This document shows, piece after piece, positions 20,801-31,700 of a stretch of DNA of 64,000 nt (position 1 is the stretch's first letter; every line of letters begins with the position of its first letter). A model generated the notes under the pieces. It was not told where the DNA came from, did no database searches, and saw only the letters and a list, made by a program, of their open reading frames with translations. A program made the translations under genes and the position numbers. This DNA is from Notospermus geniculatus (Eukaryota > Nemertea > Pilidiophora > Heteronemertea > Lineidae), in assembly GCA_002633025.1 (NCBI GenBank), contig NMRB01001532.1:77639-141638 (forward strand). The letters are read 5' to 3'.

Positions 20801-23550
20801 CCAGGGCCCAGTTTCACAAAGAAACTGAAGTCTAAAGTTTGACTTAAAGGGAGACATGCGAAAAATATTGCCCGGCGGGCACAAGTTCTCTGAGTTGTAG
20901 CGCCGTCTGTTAATACATGGTGACACTACGCTATATCACCGGCGCCTGTAGAGCTATCAGGGAGTTTCGAGCACCTTTCTAACCAAACGTATCTAAAAAA
21001 ACACAACACGTATCTAAAACACACCACGAGCTCATAAATTCGTGAGCTCGGGGTGTGTTTTTTACAAACTAGTGTTTTCGGTTAGATACTTGTTCTAAGC
21101 TCACTAACAGCCCTACAGGGGCCTGTAATATAGAGTAGTGTCACCGTGTATTAACAGACGGCGCTACAACTCAGACAACTTGTGCCCGCCGGGCAATATT
21201 TTTCGCATGTCTCCCTTTAAGTCATCATGTGACCAGGGTTTCAGCAAATCAGATGACTTCATTTCAGACTTAAGTTTTTTCTTAGACTTAAGATTCTTTG
21301 TGAAACTGGGCCCAGTTCTTTCGGCCAACAAACCTCATTTACAACTGTTTAGCATGTTTATCATCTTTTGTCCAAAAAATTGGGTGGTTGTCATCATTTG
21401 GTACTGACATGACTAGCAGACGCCATCTTTCAACAACTCGACAAACTCGATTTGCAGTTCGGGTGGAACTCCTACTCGACATGCGTACTTCAAATTTGAT
21501 CACGTGAAAAATCTACTCGTACTCGGCCCAAGTGTTCCAGTCGAACTCGGCCTCTGGAAGAGATAGAATCCCCATGGTGATGAAATAAATTTTGGCAAGA
21601 TGGCTGCTAGCGAAATGCATCTATACCAGGATTTCTAAAAAAATCGTTAAAACATTAAAAATTATTAAACTACCTCATGTGTCACAAGCAGTTGAAAAAA
21701 TTAAATGAAGGTGGCATCCTGATCCTGGTCAATTTCCACACAAAAGGCCAATCTGCACAGAAGCCAACAGAATAGGCCTATTGACGACCGGAAGTAGTCA
21801 AGCTGGACATGCGCAGGAGGTTGACAAAGACGTGCGTTGTATTGGACTTGGTTTTGATGTGCTGCCCTCTATCGAAGCTATGATACCCATTCCATCTTTT
21901 ATAGGGTAGACACGTATATTCTTGACGTCACATCCTGTCAAAATGGCATAGGGAAATTAAAGTGGCTGCAGCTGCGTTCCGATACGGTTGATTTGTGGTC
22001 TTTCGACAAGGTCTGTATTTTGATGTGGACAGGAAAGCACCGGTTAAGCCGAGTTCAAACCTCCAATCTACGTCCCAATTTCTTAAGCCTGCCGCACACG
22101 AGAGAAATTAGCTTACCTTGGGATATAGCCCGCTAAAATACGAAATTTGTAACTTTGAAATTGTGAATATAGTGGGCCGCGAAATTTAAGTGTCATTTTT
22201 TACTGACGCGATTAATTCCCTTTATAGGTCATTCTGATGGACGTGCACCAGGCAATATCCTACACTGGAAAATGTCCAAGTCAAAAGTGCTACATATCTA
22301 CAGATGAAAGATATCCGACTACCAGAAGATTTACTTTAGAGTCTACAGGTGGTAAAAATCTTAAAGGTGCTCTAGTTCCAATAGTAAACATTACGGTGTG
22401 CCACCTACTGTCAACTTCTGGTACTAACAAATCAGATAAATCGAATTAAATCTCGCCTTTCACAACTTTTTGTTTGTTTTTGAACGTAAAATCATAAATA
22501 TATTTCAGTTGAAGAATATTTATCAAGATAGATACAAAAATAGATAACATTTATGTGTTTTATACACGGTGCTGCCACCTGTCCGAGGAAAAATAACTAT
22601 TACAATCAACCATGTAAATAAACAAACCGTAATGTTTACAATTCGAACTAGAGCACCTTTAAAGCTTCCAAAAATTCATACTTCCGTGAGAGGAACCCTT
22701 GCTGAGAAGTCGAACACGATTTAAAACCCACGATATTGTCACTTTTTGACGCCACCAGCGGTGACTGCATCATTCTCCAAAACCGTAGTTTTGCTTTTCG
22801 CCTCGGTGTTGGAGAAGGTACGATTACAAAACAATGCATACGTGTATACCCAAGGAACGAGGGACTCTAAAGTATAATAACTTCAACATGGGCAAAGTGC
22901 CAAGCTTGGAAATGTGCACAAGTCAGTGGTAAATAATCCATGTCACAGTTACATTACCTAATGTTAGGGTCAATTGAACAGCAAACACTCCAAGGTTGCC
23001 CAGTAAACTGGTAAATTATTGTGCTTTGTGTTCACTTTATGGTGTTTATTGCACACGCCTGGCACTTTGCCATGTTGAAGTTAAGGTGAGATATACTTCA
23101 CAAGGGGCGAGGTTGATAAGAGTAACAACATTGTCAATAGAGGTCTCCCTTATCGCGGGTATGTTTAGCGCAGGATAGGGAAGGAATATTATGGCCCTTT
23201 AAAAAAAGTCATGTGAAAGTGGTACATGTATTTATTATGTCACTTGACGGTCGATTTTTTTCTGCATTACAGAGAATGGGCCGAGGAATAGCGCAAACTT
23301 CGAAAAGAATAGCGGATTTAGCGGATCGCTGCTAGAAAGCACTTATCACGACTACCCTGCTTGTGCCATAAAATGTCTTGCCAATGCACTCTGCAAGGGT
23401 TATCATGTCGTTTGCAGCTCCGTTTACGAACTCTGCAAATGTGACCTGTACAAAGACATCACTCCAGTTGGCAAAAATGTTCCTTCTCATGAGTTTTATT
23501 TTGTGCTGCGTGTTGATATTGAATTGGTCATGTCGCAGTCCAGTAACTAG
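17842..23550 (+). CDS. Secreted PLAT-PAN protein, copy C (exons 2-5; exon 1 not found)
   Basis: Exons 17842-17989, 21905-22010, 22228-22348 and 23273-23550 match copy B in order, with the same phases; the stop is TAG at 23548-23550, three codons later than in B. Exon 2 encodes the same residues as B, with one silent base difference. Exons 4 and 5 carry about a dozen replacements (for example Y/S, T/K, S/P, H for Q, Y for N). The PLAT-like and PAN-like motifs are intact (DLWSFDK, ACAIKCLANALCKGYHVV). Nothing resembling the copy B signal-peptide exon lies within 700 bases upstream: the duplication junction falls in a (GTG)n tract at 17,665-17,694. It may use another first exon, share copy B's, or be a 5'-truncated duplicate. 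Confidence 0.65.
18046..18264. mobile_element. MITE in intron 2 of copy C
   Basis: The ends GGGCCGATTTTTTAAACGAT and ATCGTTTAAAAAATCGGCCC are perfectly inverted, with inner pairing of the GTTAAACC/GGTTAAC type. It is absent from copy B at the equivalent place (about 9,915). Confidence 0.85.
18417..18938 (+). repeat. AGCTCACCT...GTCCGTCGTC repeat
   Basis: Starts AGCTCACCTCTGTGAGGTGAGC, then a GTCGTCCGTC microsatellite, then a body with GGTCACAGAGGTCAAAGTTC. A related copy runs at about 62,028-62,440 inside the transporter gene. It is cut on the right by the N gap. Confidence 0.7.
18939..18970. other. Assembly gap (32 N)
   Basis: A run of 32 undetermined bases, followed by a C homopolymer. 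Confidence 0.99.
19097..19445. mobile_element. Foldback MITE
   Basis: AGGCCAAAAAAATAAAG...TTTCTTGTCC on the left is mirrored by GGACAAGAAACAG...TTTTTTTGGCCTTA on the right. The centre is A/T-rich and non-coding. Confidence 0.7.
19560..19786. mobile_element. Nested MITE pair at the copy C junction
   Basis: A GTGTAACGTTTTTCAGTGTGG...CACTGAAAAACGTTACAAC element (about 19,563-19,743) is inserted in the right half of a TTACACTACATA-family MITE, which ends TATGTAGTGTAACCACGGCT. The copy C homology with copies A and B begins directly after it, at 19,789. Confidence 0.6.
20121..20463. mobile_element. Two MITEs inserted in copy C only
   Basis: The first (about 20,121-20,293) runs from GTGTAAAGTTTTTCAGTG to CAAAAACGTTACACC. 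The second (about 20,323-20,463) runs from GAGGTTTCGAAATCAAACGA to TCGTTTGATTTTGAAACCTC. Copy B has intact empty sites for both at about 12,865-12,900. Relatives of the second are at 33,775-33,919, 40,866-40,889 (cut by the gap) and 47,690-47,850. Confidence 0.85.
20538..21369. mobile_element. Composite foldback insertion in copy C
   Basis: About 830 bases absent from copy B (between GATGAGTT and TCCAAAAAATTGGG at about 12,974). It contains a long inverted repeat: the GGGCCCAGTTTCACAAAG ends pair, and inside them GGGAGACATGCGAAAAATA...AGACGGCGCTACAACTCAG pairs with its complement across 20,848-21,220. Confidence 0.8.
22361..22663. mobile_element. MITE, TTAAAGGTGCTCTAG family (copy C)
   Basis: Ortholog by duplication of the 14,506-14,808 element, in the same position 12 bases after the exon 4 donor. 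It was therefore already present before the B/C duplication. Confidence 0.85.
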
Positions 23551-24423
23551 GAAGATTTTCACCAATGAATTTTGCAATAGACTCAGATTTCCATCAATGA
23601 ATTTTGCAATAGACTCAGATTTCCATCAATGAATTTGCAATAGATCCAGATTTCTATCAGTGAATTTTGCAAGAGACTCAGATTTCCATCGGTGAATTTT
23701 GGGACCTTGTTCACGAAGCTCCCGTAACTTACGGGAGTGCGCCAACTATTGTTCTTTTTCGGACACCCTATTGTTCACTATCAGCCCGACAAAGGATTTG
23801 CGTACCCTTATAAGTTACCGGGCCTTTGTGAATAAGGTCCCTGGCAATTCCCACAGGTGCCAATGGGAATCATAGCCCACTGCCTCAATAGGTGTCACCA
23901 GTGGATAAAACTATTCAAATGGAAGTGACATCCAGGTCCTGTTCGATTTCCAACACAAAAAGCATCCATTGTATGGGACCTGGTAACGACGTGCTATCGG
24001 TAATCTCCATTTAGATTTTGTCGGTGCAGTGCGGCTGACTGCTCCTATTCATGTTTTAGGCTACATACATGAACTACAGGTCGTGTGTGGCCCGTCTGTG
24101 CCATCACCAGAATCAGATCACAAAAGTAGCCACGGATTTAAAATTGCATCTACATGTATCCTCCTTTTCTTAGTAGGCCTACTTGGTCTCTTGATTAGAC
24201 ACCTCGTCTGACCCCCTCCCTCATGATACGGGGATGTAGCCTATTAGACAGTGAGTGCTAGGGACCCTTCAACTTGCTTGGCCTGTGCAGGGAAGGTACA
24301 CACATACATGTATGTACATGGTGTGTCTACGACGCGGCTGTTTTGAGAAATACGGCAGCCACAAACTTGTATCGAGTGCATGCACACGACATGTAGGCCT
24401 AGAGTGTTCATGCGATTGTACAT

Positions 24424-24490
24424 CACTGGGCGGACATCGTGACCATCGTACGTCCTTCACATCACCATGTGCATAGAAACAGGAGTAGCC
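24424..24490 (+). pseudogene. Decayed SLC5 first exon, downstream of copy C
   Basis: Same fragment as 16,880-16,946, with a few further substitutions (CACCATGTGCATAGAAAC). No start codon, frame broken, donor lost. Intron-1-like sequence follows (about 24,530-24,640). It duplicated together with the PLAT-PAN unit. Confidence 0.8.
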
Positions 24491-25137
24491 TATAGACTCT
24501 AGATACGATAGGTGTAGCTTATCTATAAGAGAAATAAATAAATCAACATATTATATTATCATAAATTATTTTGTATTTGAGTAATAGTACATTTATATGC
24601 AAGTCATGACATCGGAATCGTCTACGAAAGCATTCTTAATTGACCACATGACTATTGTATTCATCGACTACAATATACATTGTATATGCATTTGCAAAGG
24701 CACATGGTAGGCCCGAAAAGGCACCGAAGCTGACTGTCCCATGTGACGGATTGAAGAGCCAGGAATGATTAAATCCCATGTGGCCTGGAGTGTCCATGAC
24801 TATAAGCGTTTCTGTAGGCCAACTTGTTGTTCAAGTGCGTATCATTGACTTCTTTTCACCCCTGCCATTTTCTCGCCGCTCTTGTTCAGCTCCTCTTTAG
24901 CAGTGAATCACATTCGTATTGAAGTCTTCGGCGGTTCCATCTTGGGGAGATCCAACGTTCCTTTGCAGAGGTCCTGTGGTCACGATGTCGTTTGGCTACA
25001 CACTATTACTAGTCTGTATGCATGGACAAACACAGTGACGTGCACAACGGTTGACAAAGGCTTCACGGTCGCGAACCATTTGTGAAACCGTTGTTAACCA
25101 GCGTGTTCGTCGTCTATACCGTGTATCTCTCCGTATA

Positions 25138-25402
25138 TACATTAAGTTCACAGTTTATTGGTCTTCCCTGTAAATTTTCTAAGTCCAAAAACTAGGCCCA
25201 CAAAGGGACGCCTACTCAGTCATTTGGTTCTTTGATGCCACGTCCTCAAGATCAACCATTAATTACCCCTGGGCCAGCCTTTGTGAAATTGATCAGTAGG
25301 GGCCTATTACAATTGATCCCTCCCAAAATCAATTCATACTGCACTTGCCCGACAACTTTATACCATCCGTCCTAGGCGTCCCTTTGCCCTAGGCCTTCCT
25401 GT
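25138..25402. mobile_element. Insertion in the copy C flank
   Basis: About 265 bases interrupt sequence that is continuous in copy B (CTCCGTAT...TATATCGCAGCC at about 17,630-17,650). It has AAAGGGACGCC and GGCGTCCCTTT inverted words near its ends. Unclassified and non-coding. Confidence 0.65.
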
Positions 25403-25611
25403 ATATCGCAGCCTACGGTTTCATGTGTGTGGTGGTGGTGTTTGGGGGGGATGGGAAGGGGAATCTGAATGTGAATTTCCCCCACATCGCTTGAAATATT
25501 TGAACGTACGGAAGCCATTTGCAGGAGACTATAGTGACCTCACCCAGAGGGAATGAATAGCATGCACACAGAAATGCAGATTATATCTGGCGCTGACTGC
25601 TGCGATATAGA

Positions 25612-25797
25612 ATATAGGAGCTGTCAGCTGCGCTTATCGCCAAAAGATGGCAGCAAAGTTCTAGAGGACCAATAGCCTACAACAGGAAATTCTCCTGATC
25701 GGTGCTCAATCAATCATGATTGGGTCCGTTAGGCATTGAATTGAACCGTAGTGACTCCTATTGGTCAACTGACTGACAGCTCCTATATTGCCACCTA
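25612..25797. mobile_element. MITE 'ATAGGAGCTGTCAG', copy 1
   Basis: The ends TATAGGAGCTGTCAG and CTGACAGCTCCTATA are inverted. A relative is at about 63,108-63,275, sharing CTTATCGCCAAAAGATGGCAGC in opposite orientation. Confidence 0.75.
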
Positions 25798-26174
25798 CCT
25801 GTTCTCATATGAACTTGCCATGGTAATCCTTGGGAGAGTTTGAATTCGATCACGAGATATAAAAGAAAAAAAATCAACTTACCGTACCTTGTCACTCTCG
25901 GAAATATGAACGGATTGGAATTCAAATATGGCCGCCAATCGTCCATCTTGAAAAATGTACTTTGGCTCATTCCTCATGAACAATACCACAAAGAATGTTC
26001 TAACCTGGTATGTTTCCCCAGACCATTTGGAAATGACACTTGTTATTCGTTCTTCTGGTACATTCACCCAGGTGAGCACATGGTCTATGGACCATTTCAT
26101 TGGAATTCAGACGGTATGTGGCAAATGAAACATTTTGACTGAGCCACAGTCGTTGTCATTTTGTACATACTTAC

Positions 26175-28736
26175 TTGGACATTGCGGTTCCAGGTAGGTG
26201 AAACCGGAGGTTTTCCGAATCTCATGTGCCTTCACATTTGCCCTGACTGTGGTATGGAAATAGCACCGCTTAGAGGGATCGTACGTCGCCGATAAACAAC
26301 CATAGGTGGAGTTACACTTCGTTCCGCATTCGTCAGCCGCGGTAACCTGAACCCGTTTAAGATCATAACCAATGATACCAGAACATTGGTATGATTTTAT
26401 GCCACATTTTGGTTCTGAATTGAAAAAAAGAATATTTTGAAAACGAGCCGAGACGATGACAAGTTGTTCGACACCTATAGTTGTTTTGAAGCANTATTTG
26501 CTTCATTTACCGAGTAGAACACCCACTGTGATGGTACTGGGTGAGCTAGGTCGGCACTCTCTCAAAATTGATGTGGCACTACGAATGATTTCATTTTGGC
26601 ATCGTCTTAGAAATGACAAGGATGGAAAGTGGTCTTTCGTGTTTTTCAATATCATAAAGGAGCACTATGATAAAGGCTATTTAACCTATGGTTGGTGTAA
26701 AGGTATCAGATCTATCCTTGATAACTGTGGAATTGGAATATTGTGGCAAACCCCAGAAGTCTTTACTTTACCGCAGTTGAAAACTGTTATTTCTCAAGTA
26801 CTCTGTGACCAGGACGAACAGAAATGGCGGGAGAAAATAAATGAGGATCCGCGATGCAGTGTGTATCGTATGTACAAACAACATCTTGTTGTTGAAGAGT
26901 ATTTTAGAAAATTGTCAGTACATCAGTGCATAATTGTATGTAAATTCCGTACTGGGTGTTTAAATACCCCGGCAGTTAAGGCTAGAATGTACTCCAGGGA
27001 AATTCCTAGAGACACCTGTGCCTTTTGTGGAGATTTTGATTTTTTGGATGAAGTTCACTATCTGATTTCCTGTGAACACTTCAAACACGACCGTGTTAAA
27101 TTTTTCCCAAACTTACGTGATTTACCACAGGTTTTTTACCACGAAAAATTTCATAGTATGTTAAATTATAAGTCCCGTACAAAAATCTTGGATCTCTTTC
27201 GGCTATGTAAGATAATAATTGACGACACAACCCTGTACCTGTAAGTCTATGTATCCTCTGTATACCCTTAGGGGGTCATTTGAGAGAATAAATATGTTAT
27301 GTTATGTTATGTTATGTTATGTTATGTTCTATAATGGACTTTGTGTGGTACATTGGTCAGGACTTGGATGTCAGTTTCATTTCTAATCAATAGTTTTAAC
27401 TACTAGCGACACCTATTGAGGCAGTGGGTTATGGTCCTCATTGAGAAAGGAAGAAAAGGAAATAAGCTCCTCTACACTGTTGGTGGTATTCTAGGACTGA
27501 CCTCTTGTACGGACATGTACATTGTAAAACGAAAATAGCCTGATGCTTCATAAATGCATACGGTCGCATACAAATCTAACGACATGTACGTAAAATACCG
27601 TTTGTGACCTTCCACTGCAAAACCAGGCACATGTCGCTCTTAGCTTGGCAGGTTGAGAATGTTTGTCAGTTTCAATACTAGCCCTTGTTACACTACATAA
27701 AAAACCCGTGTCGAACCCGGGTTTTTTCTGTCCACACCTGTTAAAAACGCGGTGTAATAATCCCCTCCGAGCTCGAACGGTTTTTGGAGGGTTTAATTTA
27801 GGTCCCCGTCACAAAATTTGAGTAGTGTTCACAGGCACCGGGCCTCAGGAGGGATTTTTCACAGCCGGGCTAGACCCGGGTGTCAAAAAAACCCGGTGTA
27901 ACATTTGTGAGTGTTTCTGTAGCTCAGTGTTCCCCAACAATAGACGCGGCCTAGAATGGTTATTGTTGGGTTAGTTGCCGCTTAATCCGTCAGGAGGGAA
28001 ACAATAGGAAAAACACTGAAATACGGAGAACACTGATCGACGTTACACAGGTGTAGCAGTAAATAGTGTCCCCCTGTAAAAAGTGTCCACTTCTATTGTT
28101 GAATGACGGATTAAGAGGCATGGGTATAGAAACCAATTGTCAAAGATTAGAATGTAACAATAGGATCTTTTGTTCCCCGGACAGTTTTTCCTAGGACATT
28201 CTTTCCCTTCACACCTGGTATTTCAATGTAGTGTAACCACGGCTTAATACCCGTTGTACACGGTCCAATTTTTTATTACTAAAAATTATAAATGGGGCTT
28301 AAATGGGTGTTCGCAATGCCTTTCAGCAAGGCAATCGGTAGTCTATGACCGAAATCACCCTTCATGAGCCTCATTTATAATTTTTAGTACAAAAAAATCC
28401 TACCGTGTACAACGGGCATAAGTCTGTGTATTATGCAATCTAATCTATTTCTTCCATTCTCTCCTGGTGTCATCTTAGTTCGTTGAGGCTCACCTTCTGA
28501 TTACTAAACTCGAATCATATACCACCTCGCACATACCTGCGGTAGTTGCTGTTACGGCAGCCGATGTTGTTGTCTCGGAATTACATGTTTTAGTATTAGG
28601 AGTGCTTGTCGTTGTTGTGGGAATCGTGGCACTTGTTGTTGTTTTGGGAATCGTACCGCTTGTCGTTGTGGGAACTGTAGTGATTGCCGTTGTGGAATGA
28701 ATTGCCGTGCTTGTTTTTGTGGGAATTGTGCTTGTT

Positions 28737-28767
<31 letters not shown>

Positions 28768-31700
28768 TGGGAATTGTAGTGCTTGTTGTTGTTGTTGTTG
28801 TTGTAGTGCTTGTCGTTGTTGTGGGAATTGTGGTGGTTGTCGTTGTAGTGGGAATCCCTGTAAAAAGAATGAAGAAATTAACCTCAGAGGTGCAAGTGAT
28901 ACAAAAATCACTATGCCTCTGTCTACAACAATTACATCAACCCTATAAACCAGTCCTTATTCCTGTCGTAGTTGGAACACTATTGAAGTAGAATATACAT
29001 GTAGTTATTGAAGTGGGTACTTGATAAGAACTACCTGTGGTGGTCGTTGTAGTTAAAAGTTTGGGTTTATAGTCTGATATCAACAACGGTAGAGGTGTCA
29101 TCCGAATTCACATTTTAACCCCAGTCTATCCTGAAATCTTTCCGTAGAACTCAGATGAGCTGCTCATTCAGCGCTACAATCTGAGCATTTCCGACCGGTA
29201 CCCATTTATACATCTGGGTGGAGAGAGGCCAGTAAGGCAAAGAGACCTGCCCAAAGTCTCACGCCAGCAGCGGGATTCGAACCCTGGATCCTCTGACCGC
29301 TAGTCGGAGGCCCGAACCACTACACCACCGTGGCTCCCGTGTTGTGACAATCGTTAGAAAAGAAAATGGAGCGAACATACATGTAAGCTATGCCTATTCT
29401 AGATACGAAAAAAAAGTTCGGTCAGGTCGCTCCAACCTATCGCCGATTCCTTCTTCTGGTTTTCGGATAACGTTAAGAACAGTACCTATAATGGTGTCTG
29501 CCCATTCTGCCCTTTCTCAATTTGCCTTTTCCCATTTCGCCTTCTGTACTGGCCCTTTCTCAGTTCATCTTGTCATATTTGGTCTTTTTGCTGTTTTGTC
29601 TTTGTCTCAACTGGCCTTATTCCAGATTCACCTTCTTCCAATTGTTAAAATTAAGACCACAGGCGAATTGGACAAGGCGGAATCGGAAAACGCGAATAGA
29701 GACAGGCAAGACGGGATACGGCAGAGTTGGAAAAGGCACATAGGAAAAAGGGAATTGGGATAAAACGAAATGTCCAATGAATAAGTTTCGAAGGTAAAAT
29801 GGGAGAAGGCAGATTCAAGAGAAGGCGAAATGGGCATGATCCCTACAATACACATCACGCATTACCTTTACTACAGAAAAATCTGTTTGACGCATCGCAA
29901 TCATCGATGGTCCACACCAACCAGGGTTTGGAACTCCAGGAAAAAACAAGGCAATTTTTGTCACCACCTTGACCAGTTTCCTTTCTTTCGTCCTTATAAT
30001 AAGTAATGGAAGAGCCATCCTCCCACTTGGGATCTTTCTGATCGTTGTACTTCAATCCGAGAAATGTCTTCCTGGCAGTGTTGACCCCGTCACAGCTTGA
30101 AATACAATGGGGGACAATGATGTTAAAGGAAATCATCCACTAACTAACATTAATGTAAGGTCCACGATATTTAGTGCCACTTTTTGTCGATAGCCGGCGC
30201 CACAGGGGGTGATTGCATTATTCTCCAATACCGTAGTTTTGCCTTTTTCCCATTGTTGGAAAATGTATGATTACAATACAATGCTATTAGCGGAACGATG
30301 TCGTAAAATCTCGAACGATTTTTTCCATACACAAAGCTAAAGGTCTGTTTCCACTAGGCCGGTTTCCCGCATTGCGTTTTGCGATTTCACACGGTTTTAG
30401 ATAATCCTTCGATGGTTTAACAATACATGGCGCGTTTATTGTCCCAATGCCTGTGAAAACCGCCCCGGTGTAACGTCGGTCAGTGTTCCCCGTATTTCTG
30501 TGTTTTTTCTCATTGTTTCCCTCCTGACGGATTAAGCGGCAACTAACCCAACAATAACCATTCTAGGCCGCGTCGATTGTTGGGGAACACTGAGCTACAG
30601 AAACACTCACAGATGTTACACCTGTGTCGCAAAACCGCTGCGGAAACCGGTCTACCCTAGACCGGTTTCCGCTGCGGTCTGCGGTTTGCGGTGGTTCGCA
30701 AATCTGACGAAACACGAAGTACGAAATACGAAAAGAAATTCAACTTCATTTCCAGGACCTAATGTGTTTCTGGTGATGGTTGGTACCACACATGTCCCTG
30801 CCGCCACTGCGTGCGAGACCGAGAGAGTTATGGTGTATCTTGAATTTTTAATTTTCCATTTCGTATCTACGAAACGAAAGATAACGAAAGATAAATTTCA
30901 AAGTTTAATATATACCTGTAACTCTATCGTCTAACGTCATACGCTAAAAGACGCTCTTGCAGCAGGCGATATTTGTGGTATTTGTGGTACCAACCATCTC
31001 CTGAAATACAGTACGTCATGGAAATGAAGTCCAATTTCGTATTTCGTACTTCGTGTTTCGTCAGATTTGCGCCAACCTCACTGTTAGCATGTCTCAATAA
31101 CATGCCGTCAACTCCGACACTGCCACTGCCGCTTTATTAAGTATTCATGATGAAAGGAAAGGAAGTACCCGTACTAGTAATTCGGCAAAATTTTGAAGAG
31201 AGGCCAATAATTAGCTGTCCACTTTGCCAATCCTCGTTTTCTTTATTCACAGAGACTTTACAAAATTGAATCGTGGCGTGTGAGTTTCCGTAAATTTTGG
31301 AGTAACTCACTCAAAATGTTTGTAAATGTAATGAAGTCACCAAAAGTGTTGCCTGCCGATCATTCAGGCTGAAAATGTTTTCACAGAGACTTAAAAAAAA
31401 TTGATCAATGGGTGACTAACATTCAAAAACTTTGTTGTGAATGCCAGTGAACATGATGAATGCTACAATATGCACTTTTGCCAATAATTATACGGGCTTC
31501 AATTGTTTGTCTGAGTGTGGCGACAGATATGGAAAACGCGTTTTTTTGTGTGACGTATAAACCGCAGCCAAGCGACGGGAAAACAGTACGGGGTGTGACA
31601 TTGATTAGTTAATAGGTAGGCACAGCATTGACAAAAGTTTGTGTACACTTGATATCTTGAATATTACAAATACTACTACCACACCAATTTTAACAAGGTT

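Noticed and set aside
25758-25970. Minus-strand frame after the PAN exon as the next exon of lectin gene 2
   Set aside because: Donor-like sites exist (AACAG/GTAGGT at 25,799; TACG/GTAAGT near 25,878) and a related block is at 39,250-39,400, but the acceptor is weak and the sequence resembles a dispersed ATGGCGGCC-type repeat; too uncertain to call.
28552-28911. Gln-rich minus-strand reading frame
   Set aside because: The phase fixed by the neighbouring lectin exons (29,866 and 26,414) reads the same bases as a Thr-rich linker; the Gln frame is a shifted reading of the CAA/ACA repeats.
28697-28991. Poly-Cys and poly-Val frames on the + strand
   Set aside because: Antisense readings of the Thr-rich exon's trinucleotide repeats.
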